This document shows positions 17,663 to 25,836 of a stretch of 50,417 nt of DNA, in pieces (position 1 is the first letter of the stretch; each line of letters opens with the position of its first letter). The notes below the pieces were generated by a model. That model worked only from the letters and a program-made list of their open reading frames with translations, was not told the origin of the DNA and did not search any database. The stretch is from positions 1 to 50,417 of the forward strand of contig JAAYXB010000052.1 of the NCBI GenBank assembly GCA_012516125.1. Reading direction: 5' to 3'. This DNA is from Bacillota bacterium (GTDB taxonomy: Bacteria; Bacillota; SHA-98; UBA4971). The translations under genes and the position numbers were made by a program.

Positions 17663-19624
17663 TTACTTTACAGACAGGACAGAGAAGTCGAGCCATGGGA
17701 ACGGGTCGTCGAGATCGCCCACCGTGGCGAGGTAGCGCCCGGCTTCCTCGCAAGCCCCCTCGTCCATCCCGGCCCCCTCCAGAAGCTGCTCGGCGTAATC
17801 CATGAGCCTGTCGAACCTCTCGGCATGCTCTCTGAAGCGCCTCGCCCCATACTCCGTCGCCTGCCGCTCCGTCACGAGGAACGGCCAGTCGCTCGACATG
17901 AGCAGGAAGAACTCCCTGAGCGCTTGGGCCTTTATGCCCTCGAGAAGGCCCGCGCAGGAGGACGGGCCCGCCTCACCACATGCGGCTGCCGCAGCGCCTG
18001 CGCCTGCGCCTGTGCCCGTGCCTGCGCCCCCGGCCGCGCCCGCGACCGCGCGCGCGACCGCGGCCACAACAGCCTTTGCGCCAGCGCCGGCCTCGACTCC
18101 CGTGACCTCCTCACCAGCCGCTTCTGGACGGCCACCCCTCTGGCCCGGCTGGCACAGCGCGCCGAGCCGTTTCACCCGCGCCTCGGCGGCATGGATCATC
18201 TCCCACATCCAGGCGGTGCCGTCGTTGAGCCAGACGTCGTGCTTGCCGCCCCGTCCCCAGGACGACTCGGGCACGTCCATGGCCTCCTTCGGCGGGTGGT
18301 CATCGAGGTCCTGCCCCGCCGACCTCGCCGCCACGTCGGCGCTCCCTGAAATCCCCTTGAGGACCTCGCCGAGCCACTCTACTCCCTCGTACCACCAGTG
18401 CCCGAAAAGCTCGGTGTCGTAGGGCGCCACGACCACGCCGTGCTCGCCGGTTTTCGCCCACCAGTCGGCAACTAGCTCGTGGACAAGCCCGACAAAGTGG
18501 GCAGCGTGCTCCCTGACCCTGGACGATGCGGCACCCGCGTCGTAGAGCTCCTTCGCCCCGAGATCGGTGTTCCTGGACGTGACCCGCCAGTACTGCAGGC
18601 CCGAAACGTCGTCCTTCTTGTGGAACTCCCGGTAGAGCCCATCACCCGGGTAACCGAGCCAGGAGGACCACACCTGGGTCGTTACGCGCTCATTCCGCCC
18701 GAAGCAGGCCACCTTCGACCTGCCGACGAGGTAAGGCTTGAAGGTCGTTCGCTCCGGCGCCCCGCCCCGTGCATTTGTCAGGTCGCTGCCGGTCCCGGAC
18801 CCGGCCGTGCTCACGTTGCCGCTCGCGCCTTCGCCCCTCGCCCGGCCTCCCCCGCTCGCTATTCCTATGGGCTCGCCGCCCTCCACGGCGTGCCTGTCAA
18901 CGAAGAAGTACTCAAGGCCCAGCGCCTGCAGGTACTCCTCCAAGCCCGGCCTATACGCGCACTCCGGCAGCCATATCCCCCTGGGCGCTCGGCCGAACCG
19001 CCTCGTGTAGCTCTCGCACCCGGCGGCAAGCTGAGCACGGATGGACGTGTCCTCTTTCAATAGCGGCAGGTATGCGTGGGTCGCCGCAGAGGTGATTATC
19101 TCAACGACCCCGCGTGCTTGAAGCTCGCCGAAGGCCCCTGCGATGTCCTGCGCGTACTCCGTGCGGAAAGCGCGTATCGCCCGGCCGTACCTCTCGCAGT
19201 AGGCCGCCGCCTGGCGCTCGCGGGTGCTATCGCCCGCGAGCCTGAACCGGCCCCGGTCGTCTTCGGCCCGCGAAAGGCGCGCCTCTGCCCACTTCAGGAA
19301 GCCTTCTCGCATGTAGTCGTCGTCAAGCTGGTCGAGGAGGATTGGGGTGATGCCCACTGTCACGCTCACGGGAGGGCTCCCCGTCGCGGACAGCCCTTGT
19401 GCGGCCTCGCCTGCCGCCGGGACCTGGTCCGCAATGGTCCGGAGCAGTTCTAGAAGCGGGATGTATGACTCCAGCATGGCCTCGTACAACCATTCCTCTC
19501 CGAAAGGCCACATCCCGGCCTTGCGGCAGTAGGGTATATGGCTGTGGAAAACGAACACGAGAGATCCCCTGGGTCCGACGTTGCCTGCGGCAAGACGCTC
19601 TTCACGACGCACCTCGCTGGACAT
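17663..19624 (-). CDS. GH57-family alpha-glucan branching-type enzyme
   Basis: A 653-aa GH57 protein of the DUF1957 branching-enzyme type, acting on alpha-1,4-glucans. Seen directly: HSHIPY (27-32), nucleophile Glu221 in [12 protein letters not shown], and acid Asp403 in [10 protein letters not shown], then [12 protein letters not shown]. Two insertions carry low-complexity sequence: Gly/Ser at about 255-290 and Ala/Gly at about 512-555. The ATG at 19624 has no clear ribosome-binding site; a GTG 22 codons later, behind AGGGGA, is possible and would start at FVFHSHIPY. Same strand as the fused transferase/mutase, 31 bp away. Confidence 0.9.
   Translation of the reverse strand: MSSEVRREERLAAGNVGPRGSLVFVFHSHIPYCRKAGMWPFGEEWLYEAMLESYIPLLELLRTIADQVPAAGEAAQGLSATGSPPVSVTVGITPILLDQLDDDYMREGFLKWAEARLSRAEDDRGRFRLAGDSTRERQAAAYCERYGRAIRAFRTEYAQDIAGAFGELQARGVVEIITSAATHAYLPLLKEDTSIRAQLAAGCESYTRRFGRAPRGIWLPECAYRPGLEEYLQALGLEYFFVDRHAVEGGEPIGIASGGGRARGEGASGNVSTAGSGTGSDLTNARGGAPERTTFKPYLVGRSKVACFGRNERVTTQVWSSWLGYPGDGLYREFHKKDDVSGLQYWRVTSRNTDLGAKELYDAGAASSRVREHAAHFVGLVHELVADWWAKTGEHGVVVAPYDTELFGHWWYEGVEWLGEVLKGISGSADVAARSAGQDLDDHPPKEAMDVPESSWGRGGKHDVWLNDGTAWMWEMIHAAEARVKRLGALCQPGQRGGRPEAAGEEVTGVEAGAGAKAVVAAVARAVAGAAGGAGTGTGAGAGAAAAACGEAGPSSCAGLLEGIKAQALREFFLLMSSDWPFLVTERQATEYGARRFREHAERFDRLMDYAEQLLEGAGMDEGACEEAGRYLATVGDLDDPFPWLDFSVLSVK
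17960..18090 (-). repeat. Ala/Gly-coding low-complexity block in GH57 gene
   Basis: Degenerate 6-bp units (GCGCCT, GCGCCC, GTGCCC) encode an Ala/Gly/Thr run near residues 512-555 (GGAGTGTGAGAGAAAAA). The block interrupts the C-terminal helical region and is absent from the usual GH57 layout. Confidence 0.75.
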
Positions 19625-20102
19625 CTGTCGTGCGCAGCGTCACGTGCCATGTCCGGTCAGCCAGGTCCCGTCCGCCACAACGGGTCCATCCGGTTGGTCG
19701 GTCTGCACGGTCCGGTCCAGTCCGGTGCGTCCGCAGACCGCCCCCTGCCGGGCCGCGCCGGCGGAAATGGCACGCGAAGCTGCTCCCCCCTTTCGTACGT
19801 ATGGTCACGCACGCTTGGTCACGCATGTTTGGTTACGCATGTTTGGTTACGCATGTCCGTGTGGGTATCTAAAGGTACTTGCCACGGGTCCCGCACCGCA
19901 GGTCAGGCGTTTCAGGGCCACCCTGCCCTGCCTTCTCTCTTCCCTACCCCGGGCCCGTTCCGGCAGGCTTCGACAAAAGGCATGGGCATGCCATGGCCCT
20001 CACCGCCGGCGGCCTGCCCCGCCGGGCGCCTCGATATCGCTTTTTCGTCTTGCAGCTCTCCCGACGTCTCGCAGCTCTCCCGACCAGGACACACGCGCCT
20101 GC
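19625..20102. repeat. Intergenic region with 14-bp and 19-bp tandem repeats
   Basis: No supported gene. At 19802-19857 a 14-bp unit (TGGTCACGCATGTT and variants) is repeated four times head to tail. At 20052-20084 GCAGCTCTCCCGAC occurs twice with a 19-bp period. About 19660-19735 is rich in TCCGGT units. The region separates the GT4 gene from the GH57 gene, both on the minus strand. Confidence 0.75.
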
Positions 20103-21323
20103 CTACCAGGACACGCGCGCCGCCTCATCCAGAACACGCTGGTATACGGAGTGGGTCGAGGCTGCAACCGCGTCCCAGGCGAACCTGGAGAGCGCCTCCT
20201 CGCGGCCCCGTTGCGAGATGAAGCTGCGAAAGCCTGGGTCGGACAGCACCCGCTTGATTCCCCAGGCGAGCGAGTCGGCGCTGCCAGAGTACACCTTGAC
20301 GCCCGTCTCCTCGTGCCGGATGACTTCGGCGAGCCCGCCGATGTCCGACGCCACAACGGGCGTGCCCCTCGCCATCGCCTCCAGCGCCACGATGCCGAAT
20401 GGCTCATACAGGCTGGGGAACACCGCCACGTCGGCGGCGGCGTAGAGCGCATCGCGCTCCTGGTCGCTGATGCGGCCCGCGAAGGTCACCGCCTGCCCGA
20501 GGCCCATGCTCGCCGCCTTCTCCCGCAGGACGCTTGCGTAGTACCCGTCACCGGCGATGACAAACCGCGTGTTCGGCATCTCCGCAACCACCTGCGGAAC
20601 CGCATCGAGCAGCACGTGAACCCCTTTCTCATACACGAGCCTGCCCACATAGAAGACCAGCCGGTCCTCAGGACGGGCATAGCGGAGCCTCATCTCGCGA
20701 ACGAATTCCGCGTCCGGCGGTGCTGCCGCTTCGGGATCCACGCCGTTCGGGATGACGTCGATCTTGTCCCCGGGCAGCGAAAATATCCTCTTCAGCTCGT
20801 CGGCCATGTAATGGCTGCAGCATATGACCCGCCACGCCTCGTAGGTGATCATCCACTCGACTTCATGAATATATTTCTGAAGGTCCGAGTGGATGCCTCT
20901 GTTTCTGCCGTATTCGGTGGAGTGGACTGTGACGACGAGTGGTAGGTGCAGGGCATGTTTGAGGGATTTGGCGGCAAAGCCGACCAGCCAGTCGTGTGCA
21001 TGCAGGATGTCGTGTTTCCGCCGGCCTCGCACTTCCAGCACCGTGCGGCTGGTGAGGCCGAAGTTGGCCTCCATGACCGTGTGAAGGAAGCTTCCGCCAC
21101 CTCCGCCGTAAGGATCCGCGCCCGCCTGGATGGCGGACCGCGCAACCCTGGACACCTTCACGCCGTCCTGCACAGAAGATGCTGCGTCGCCGCCTGAGCT
21201 TGCACAGATGACGTGAACCTTATCCCCCTGCTTAACCAGGGACCGCGCGAGCCCCGCGACCGCCGCGCCCAGCCCCCCGACCACATCCGGCGGATACTCG
21301 TATGAGAGCATCAGAATGCGCAT
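20103..21323 (-). CDS. GT4-family glycosyltransferase (glycogen/starch synthase-like)
   Basis: A 406-aa GT-B fold glycosyltransferase, probably adding glucosyl or mannosyl units from a nucleotide sugar. Motifs: MRILMLSYEYPPDVVGGLG at the N-terminus (with the GGLG phosphate loop), HAHDWLVG, VVTVHSTEYGRN, VIPNGVDPEAA, FYVGRLVYEKGVH and the E-x7-E motif EPFGIVALE. ATG at 21323 has GGAGG 8 nt upstream; the open frame continues to 21647 without homology. With the GH57 enzyme and the fused sugar-nucleotide enzyme it forms a coherent alpha-glucan set, though the exact polymer is not known. Confidence 0.92.
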   Translation of the reverse strand: MRILMLSYEYPPDVVGGLGAAVAGLARSLVKQGDKVHVICASSGGDAASSVQDGVKVSRVARSAIQAGADPYGGGGGSFLHTVMEANFGLTSRTVLEVRGRRKHDILHAHDWLVGFAAKSLKHALHLPLVVTVHSTEYGRNRGIHSDLQKYIHEVEWMITYEAWRVICCSHYMADELKRIFSLPGDKIDVIPNGVDPEAAAPPDAEFVREMRLRYARPEDRLVFYVGRLVYEKGVHVLLDAVPQVVAEMPNTRFVIAGDGYYASVLREKAASMGLGQAVTFAGRISDQERDALYAAADVAVFPSLYEPFGIVALEAMARGTPVVASDIGGLAEVIRHEETGVKVYSGSADSLAWGIKRVLSDPGFRSFISQRGREEALSRFAWDAVAASTHSVYQRVLDEAARVSW

Positions 21324-21522
21324 GGGCCCCGCCTCCTGTGTTGCAATAGTTCGACAAAGCCTCCGGCGTATCCTTCCGCTCGGCGAGATCCACAGCCGCC
21401 GCAAGCGCAAAGGAACGGCACGAAGCCCGTCGCATGAGAACGAGACCCGCCACCCTGGAAACAAGGAATCCTCGCGTCGATGTAGTAAACAATAGGCGAT
21501 GACACGGGTGCCCGGCCGCCGC

Positions 21523-21625
21523 GTGCAAAGGAGTCGTGCATAGGGACCGTGCATAGGGACTGTGCATAGGGACCGTGCAAGAGGGCCGGTCAAAAGGCCA
21601 TGCAAAGGAGCCGGCACGGAGCACC
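21523..21625. repeat. 13-bp tandem repeats upstream of nitroreductase
   Basis: Units of 13 bp follow each other from 21523: GTGCAAAGGAGTC, GTGCATAGGGACC, GTGCATAGGGACT, GTGCATAGGGACC, GTGCAAGAGGGCC, then more degenerate units including ATGCAAAGGAGCC near 21600. About eight units in total, ending shortly before the nitroreductase ribosome-binding site. The 21324-21649 gap is a divergent promoter region and holds no gene. Confidence 0.75.
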
Positions 21626-21649
21626 TTGACAGAACGTGGGGGACCAAGC

Positions 21650-22165
21650 ATGGAATTCATGGAAGCTATCAGGGAGCGACGGAGCGTACGCGCATACCAG
21701 GACCGGGAGGTGCCCTCCGATAAACTCGAAAGGGTGCTCGAGGCCGCCAGGCTCGCGCCGTCTGCAAGCAACCGTCAGATGTGGAAGTTCATCGTGGTGC
21801 GCGATCCAGAGAAGCGTCGACGGCTGGCGGAGGCAGCGAACGGCCAGTCTTTCGTGGCTCAGGCGCCGGTGGTGATAGCTGGAGTTGCGCTGCGCACCGG
21901 CCACGTCATGAGCTGTGAGGTCCCGAGTTACGCGGTGGACCTCGCCATCGCCATGGAGCACATCGCGCTTGCGGCCGCTTCAGAAGGTCTTGGCACGTGC
22001 TGGATTGGAGCGTTCTCACAGACGAGGGCAAGGGATATCCTCGGGGTGCCACATCAATACAAGATCGTCGCCTTGATGCCCCTCGGATACCCCGCCGACA
22101 GCGCACGGCCGAAGGTGAGAAAACCGCTGGATGAGATCGTATGCTACGAGCGGTTCTCTGAGTAG
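21650..22165 (+). CDS. Nitroreductase-family oxidoreductase
   Basis: A 171-aa FMN-dependent NAD(P)H oxidoreductase of the short nitroreductase type. Signatures: EAIRERRSVRAY (FMN phosphate contact), LEAARLAPSASNRQ, FIVVRDPEKR, VDLAIAMEHIALAA, EGLGTCWIGAF and the C-terminal RKPLDEIVCYERF. ATG at 21650 has GGGGGA upstream. Cytoplasmic; the substrate is not predictable from sequence. Divergent from the GT4 gene, with tandem repeats in between. Confidence 0.93.
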   Translation: MEFMEAIRERRSVRAYQDREVPSDKLERVLEAARLAPSASNRQMWKFIVVRDPEKRRRLAEAANGQSFVAQAPVVIAGVALRTGHVMSCEVPSYAVDLAIAMEHIALAAASEGLGTCWIGAFSQTRARDILGVPHQYKIVALMPLGYPADSARPKVRKPLDEIVCYERFSE

Positions 22166-22411
22166 CCGGTCTCGACGGGGCGGACCGATAACCTGGTGAT
22201 TCCTGGCAGAATGCCCCGCCCCTATCGACAGATGCCTTCGCCTGGCCGACTGACCCGAGGGAACTGAAGACCCGCGCATGTTCAAGAAACGCGCAGCGAA
22301 ATGACGGATGAAAACAAGGTGGAAGGAGGAGGGGCCGCACCATTCCCTGTCCCGGAGTGCGGGCGGACCGCCCGCACGCGGATGCCAGGAATAGGGGGGC
22401 GGCGGGATGTA

Positions 22412-23464
22412 ATGACACACAAGGAAAAGAAAACTTCAAGGAAGCACCGTAACAACAGCAGGATACCCAGAAGGACCCCCTGGACCGTTGAAGAGGTCCG
22501 CGAGATGCCTACCGACAAGATCCTCGCTACTCTCCACAGCCTTGGTATCCCCATCTCCATGGACGACTTCCGCGAGCAGGTTAAGCAGTTTTGCTCGGCG
22601 GAAGACCTGAGCGACCATTGGTTTGAGACCCACCATATCACAGCCACCGGGTGGGATGAGGACTTCCCGTGGTACGCAGCGTGGGTCCTGTGGGAACGGC
22701 TCGATGGTGACACCATTCCCTACGAAAGCATCACCGAGCTCATGGGCGAAGAGCTTGTCTTCGACATCGACGAGGATGAGGATGAGGATGAGGATGAGGA
22801 GGGTGTCATCCCGGATACCGCTGGGTTAGACGAGGACGACTACGACGTTTTTGACTTCCAAGACGAGGAGGACTTCGACGAGGACGCCGAAGAAGAGTAC
22901 GAGGACGAGGGCCCGTTCGACGACTTCGACTTCCTCGGATCGTCCGCGAGCTTCTCCGTGTGCTGGATGCAGCTTCGGGCATGGGACTATATAAAGGCCC
23001 TCTTCTCGGGCAAGGCAACGTCTATCGAGGAGGCTATGGAGATCTGCTCCGGCGCCTCGTCGCTCGGCGAATGGTGCGTGGCACTTGCTGACAATCTGGG
23101 CTTTGAAGCAGCCTCCAGCCCGAGCCTGGCCCGGGAAAGGCTGCGCTTTGCGAGGGAGTTCTGCGAGTTGTTCCCCGAGAGCGACGAAGAATTCATCCAG
23201 CTAATGCGGTCGGCGGAAGCCGAGGCGCTGTTCGCCCTCGGCCGCATCGAGGAGGGCGATGAGGTCTTCAGGACCATCGTGCAGCAGTGGCCTGACTGGA
23301 CATGGGGTTACATACACTGGGGCGACGCGTACGTCGATAAGACCGCGAGACATCCCGAGTACGCGGCAAGGGCACGGGAGATCTTCAACGCCGCGCTTCA
23401 ACACGCCGACGAGGACGACGCGGAGGTCATCCGGGAGCGCCTTGAGGATCTCGGTGAGTCATAA
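22412..23464 (+). CDS. Acidic protein with TPR-like C-terminus, function unknown
   Basis: About 350 aa. The basic start (HKEKKTSRKHRNNSR) is followed by a region ending in GEELVFDID, then an extremely acidic middle (about residues 115-170, with runs such as DEDEDEDEDEE and EEDFDEDAEEEYEDEG), then a helical C-terminus that resembles one or two TPR units: EAEALFALGRIEEGDEVF and WGYIHWGDAYVD. The GAGGAT hexamer repeat encoding DE is at about 22770-22800. ATG at 22412 is chosen because basic residues start the homogeneous coding region and GGCGGGAT precedes it. TPR/SEC-C-like proteins of this type occur in many Firmicutes with no fixed function. Cytoplasmic, no signal. Confidence 0.75.
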   Translation: MTHKEKKTSRKHRNNSRIPRRTPWTVEEVREMPTDKILATLHSLGIPISMDDFREQVKQFCSAEDLSDHWFETHHITATGWDEDFPWYAAWVLWERLDGDTIPYESITELMGEELVFDIDEDEDEDEDEEGVIPDTAGLDEDDYDVFDFQDEEDFDEDAEEEYEDEGPFDDFDFLGSSASFSVCWMQLRAWDYIKALFSGKATSIEEAMEICSGASSLGEWCVALADNLGFEAASSPSLARERLRFAREFCELFPESDEEFIQLMRSAEAEALFALGRIEEGDEVFRTIVQQWPDWTWGYIHWGDAYVDKTARHPEYAARAREIFNAALQHADEDDAEVIRERLEDLGES

Positions 23465-23488
23465 GGCACCCAAAAGGGGGGCCACTCT

Positions 23489-23599
23489 GTGCAGGGGCTT
23501 TTTCTGGTGCTCAACCATGAGCTCATAGGCCCGGTCTTCTCCAAGATGGGGATCACGCTGGCCGGCGAGGCCGAGATGGCCAGGGACGAGAGCATTTAG
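23489..23599 (+). CDS. Possible 36-aa small protein
   Basis: GTG at 23489, nine nt after AGGGGGG, opens a 36-codon frame reading QGLFLVLNHELIGPVFSK and then MGITLAGEAEMARD. The hydrophobic start and acidic end look protein-like, and it begins 24 bp after the acidic protein. I recognise no family. It could equally be a gene remnant. Confidence 0.3.
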   Translation: MQGLFLVLNHELIGPVFSKMGITLAGEAEMARDESI

Positions 23600-23929
23600 T
23601 CTGGTGCCATGCCGTGTTGGGGGTGGGGTGGGCGGGCAGCACAGGTGTAAACGTCGGCAAACCACCCGGGGCAAGCAGGTGTCACCTGATATGGAGGCGA
23701 ATACAATTACGGTAAAGGCGGGGCTTCGGTACTTCTTTACCGTGTCGCGCGCGTGGAAGCAGTCCTGCGAGGTCGTCCGTAACCTTCTTGCGCAACGCGA
23801 TCGCGAAGGAAGATACTGGGACCATCCCGCTGAAGGCCCCGGTTAGCGAACATTGAGAGACTCCGGCAACGGCCGTCGCCCCGGGCGGCGGTATGCGCCT
23901 GCAAATACACGGACGGGGGAGGCGTGTAT
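23600..23929. other. Intergenic stretch with one weak short frame
   Basis: A 51-codon plus-strand frame from ATG 23691 to 23846 (MEANTITVKAGLRYFF at its start) has a weak AGGTG upstream and no recognisable domain. I do not call it a gene. Nothing else is visible apart from the ribosome-binding site of the next gene. Confidence 0.35.
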
Positions 23930-24520
23930 ATGTATGCCGCGTCGTCACTCAAGGTGCTGGCCGATGTGCTGACCCTCTCGAGGGGGGTTATCGCGATTCT
24001 TCTCCTGCGCGCCCGTAGCTTCGGAGATCCCGCGAACGTGGTCCGCTTTGTCGTTCTTCTCACCTTGCTTGGCTGGACGACTGACGTGTGCGACGGTAAC
24101 CTGGCGCGGGCCTCCGGACGCACCGGAGGCAGGATCGCGTCCGCCGATTTCGCCATGGATGTACTCATGATGTGGAGCGGCGGATATGCGTTCGCACGGG
24201 CTGGGATCATCCCGAGCGCGATCTTCATCGGTTACTCCGTGCTCATGGCTGTGGCTGCGCTGTTCTCCCGATTCAACAGGGCTGTGGTGCTAGGTTTCTG
24301 CGCACCGCTGTCGGGGTTGCCCCTCGTGGTAAGCTACGTGTACGCCCCGCGCTACTTTGTGATCTTCGCGCTGTGGATCGCCATCGTGCTCGTGGCGGAT
24401 TGGAAGCGCTTCACCCAAGTTGTTGACTCGTTCGTTGACGCGTTGCCAGACCCCGAGCGGCGTTTCATCAGGGGCATCCTGGGACGCCTCGGGTTTCATC
24501 ACACGGGTCTGTCCCGGTGA
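23930..24520 (+). CDS. CDP-alcohol phosphatidyltransferase-family membrane protein
   Basis: A 196-aa membrane enzyme that would transfer a phospho-alcohol from CDP-alcohol (phospholipid head group or similar). The family motif DG-x2-AR-x8-G-x3-D-x3-D is seen as DGNLARASGRTGGR followed by IASADFAMD: all Asp residues, Gly2 and the Ala-Arg are kept, but the later Gly is Ile. Several membrane segments follow. ATG at 23930 has GGGGGAGG 7 nt upstream; GTG at 23924 is less well placed. The C-terminus is basic and soluble. The substrate is not predictable. Confidence 0.85.
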   Translation: MYAASSLKVLADVLTLSRGVIAILLLRARSFGDPANVVRFVVLLTLLGWTTDVCDGNLARASGRTGGRIASADFAMDVLMMWSGGYAFARAGIIPSAIFIGYSVLMAVAALFSRFNRAVVLGFCAPLSGLPLVVSYVYAPRYFVIFALWIAIVLVADWKRFTQVVDSFVDALPDPERRFIRGILGRLGFHHTGLSR

Positions 24521-24521
24521 C

Positions 24522-24590
24522 CAAGTGAGGGTGCGTAAGAGCGCCGAAAACGCGTGGGCCTGCCGGTTCACCCGGCAGGCCACCGAATCC
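24522..24590. repeat. Short relative of the dispersed hairpin repeat
   Basis: Starting 2 bp after the phosphotransferase stop, CAAGTGAGGGTGCGTAAG resembles the end of copy 1 (CTAAGTGAGGATGCAGAAG). Then a perfect hairpin GGCCTGCCGG (24557-24566), TTCAC, CCGGCAGGCC (24572-24581) replaces the long stem. The right flank (CTTGCGC) pairs loosely with the left (GCGTAAG). It may act as the terminator of the upstream gene. The rest of the gap to 24800 holds only small imperfect hairpins. Confidence 0.5.
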
Positions 24591-24800
24591 TTGCGCAGCG
24601 ACCGATGGCTTCCCAGCTGTCGTGTTCCGCGGGCCGCAGCGACCCTTGCCAGGCAAGGACAATCGCCTGGGACCTGGGGAAGCTCGGGCTCTCGCCACAT
24701 GCCCACGGCACCACCCCGACGACAAGCGCCCTGACAACAGGCACCCTGACGACACGCACAACCGTGTGTCGGCTGACGGCGGGCACAGCCGCGCGTTGGC

Positions 24801-24953
24801 TCAGGCCTTCCGCAACTGCACCGCCTGCCAGCGGTTGCCGCAGGCCTCGCACTCCATCCAGTATGTATACAAAAACCCGTGCTGGCACGTGGTGATCCCA
24901 ATGGTATACTCACGGCCGGCTTCTCGGCCGCATTTCGGGCAAACTCGCAACAC
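24801..24953 (-). CDS. Small zinc-ribbon protein
   Basis: A 50-aa protein with two CxxC pairs: RVCPKCGREAG near the start and ECEACGNRW near the end, separated by GFLYTYW. This is the layout of small zinc-ribbon proteins that bind nucleic acid or act as accessory subunits. GTG at 24953 is chosen because GGGAGGAGGGG lies immediately upstream; a start at 24992 has no ribosome-binding site. Convergent with the phosphotransferase gene and divergent from the RHH/PIN pair. Confidence 0.72.
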   Translation of the reverse strand: MLRVCPKCGREAGREYTIGITTCQHGFLYTYWMECEACGNRWQAVQLRKA

Positions 24954-25097
24954 CCAGACCCCTCCTCCCGTCGGAATTGCCAAATGAGGCATGGGAAGCC
25001 AGCGGGAAGTCCGCGTTCCCCGTTATTCGAACTCCCTGGTTGCCATAATATGCTTCCACCGCCCGCTCTCGATACCGTCGACGGGCAAGACGTGTGC

Positions 25098-25126
25098 TTG
25101 ACATGTGCATACTCTAATACTAGAAT
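25098..25126 (+). promoter_or_regulatory. Sigma-A promoter and operator of RHH/PIN pair
   Basis: TTGACA (25098-25103), 17-bp spacer, TAGAAT (25121-25126): close to the consensus. The inverted repeat TCTA-ATAC-TAGA overlaps the -10 box and is a plausible operator for autorepression by the RHH antitoxin. Expected start near 25133, only about 12 nt before the GTG. Confidence 0.75.
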
Positions 25127-25144
25127 GCTCGTGGAGGTGCCACC

Positions 25145-25396
25145 GTGCGTACGACCATAGAAATCGACAACAGGCTTCGCGCGAAGCTGCTGGCTCTTGC
25201 AGCGCGGAGAGGGATTCGGGGCTACTCCCCGATCGTGCGCGAAGCCATCGAGGAGTACATCGCACGCCACGAAATGACCAGCGCCGACCTTGAGGAGATC
25301 CTCAGCCTTAAAGGCTCGTTGGGCAAGGAAGAAGCGGAAGAAGCGCAAGAGGCAGCGCAAGAGTTCTGGGGCAGGTGGCGATCGTGCCGATCGTAG
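25145..25396 (+). CDS. Ribbon-helix-helix antitoxin (VapB-like)
   Basis: An 83-aa protein. Residues 1-45 are an RHH domain: RTTIEIDNRLRAKLLALAAR then GYSPIVREAIEEYIA. The remainder is a charged helix (GKEEAEEAQEAAQEFW) likely to wrap the toxin. GTG at 25145 has GGAGGTG upstream. It overlaps the PIN toxin gene and is preceded by a near-perfect promoter, so it is the first gene of a two-gene operon. It should repress its own promoter together with the toxin. Confidence 0.88.
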   Translation: MRTTIEIDNRLRAKLLALAARRGIRGYSPIVREAIEEYIARHEMTSADLEEILSLKGSLGKEEAEEAQEAAQEFWGRWRSCRS

Positions 25397-25788
25397 TGGA
25401 TACCTGCGTCATAATCGACTTTCTCAAAGGGACTAACCCGGCCGCAGAGTATGTCACGAAGCTACTCGAAGGGGGAAACATGGCGATCACCGCCGTCACC
25501 GTATTCGAGTTGCGCGTTGGGATCCAGCCAGACACTAGACGCGACCGCGCCCTTGAAAAGCTCTTCAGCTTGATTCCTGTGCTGCCCTTTGATCGGGACG
25601 CTGCCCTGCGCGCCGCTCAGATAGAGATTGACCTGCGCGCACAGGGCAGCGTCATCGGCCCTGCTGATACGTTCATTGCCGCGATCTGCCTCGAACGCGG
25701 CGCACCTCTTGCCACGTTGAACTCGGCGCACTTCTCGCGGATTCCAGGTTTGAAAGTGTTGCAGGTTTGCAGCAATCCTGCCAGCTAA
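25384..25788 (+). CDS. PIN-domain toxin (VapC)
   Basis: A ribonuclease toxin of about 134 aa, normal VapC length. All PIN signatures are present: VVDTCVIIDFL (Asp6), TVFELRVGI (Glu), GPADTFIAA (Asp) and the C-terminal LATLNSAHFSRIPGL. GTG at 25384 follows AGGTGG; GTG at 25375 is possible and extends the overlap with the antitoxin. VapC enzymes usually cut tRNA or rRNA; the target cannot be read here. Confidence 0.9.
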   Translation: MPIVVDTCVIIDFLKGTNPAAEYVTKLLEGGNMAITAVTVFELRVGIQPDTRRDRALEKLFSLIPVLPFDRDAALRAAQIEIDLRAQGSVIGPADTFIAAICLERGAPLATLNSAHFSRIPGLKVLQVCSNPAS

Positions 25789-25836
25789 GAAGCCGCCTCA
25801 GCCGGCAGCGTCGCCTGCCCGCCGACCAGCACAGCA

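Noticed and set aside
15832-17805. 657-codon plus-strand open frame
   Set aside because: An antisense shadow of the nucleotidyltransferase/mutase gene, typical of high-GC DNA; no domain is seen.
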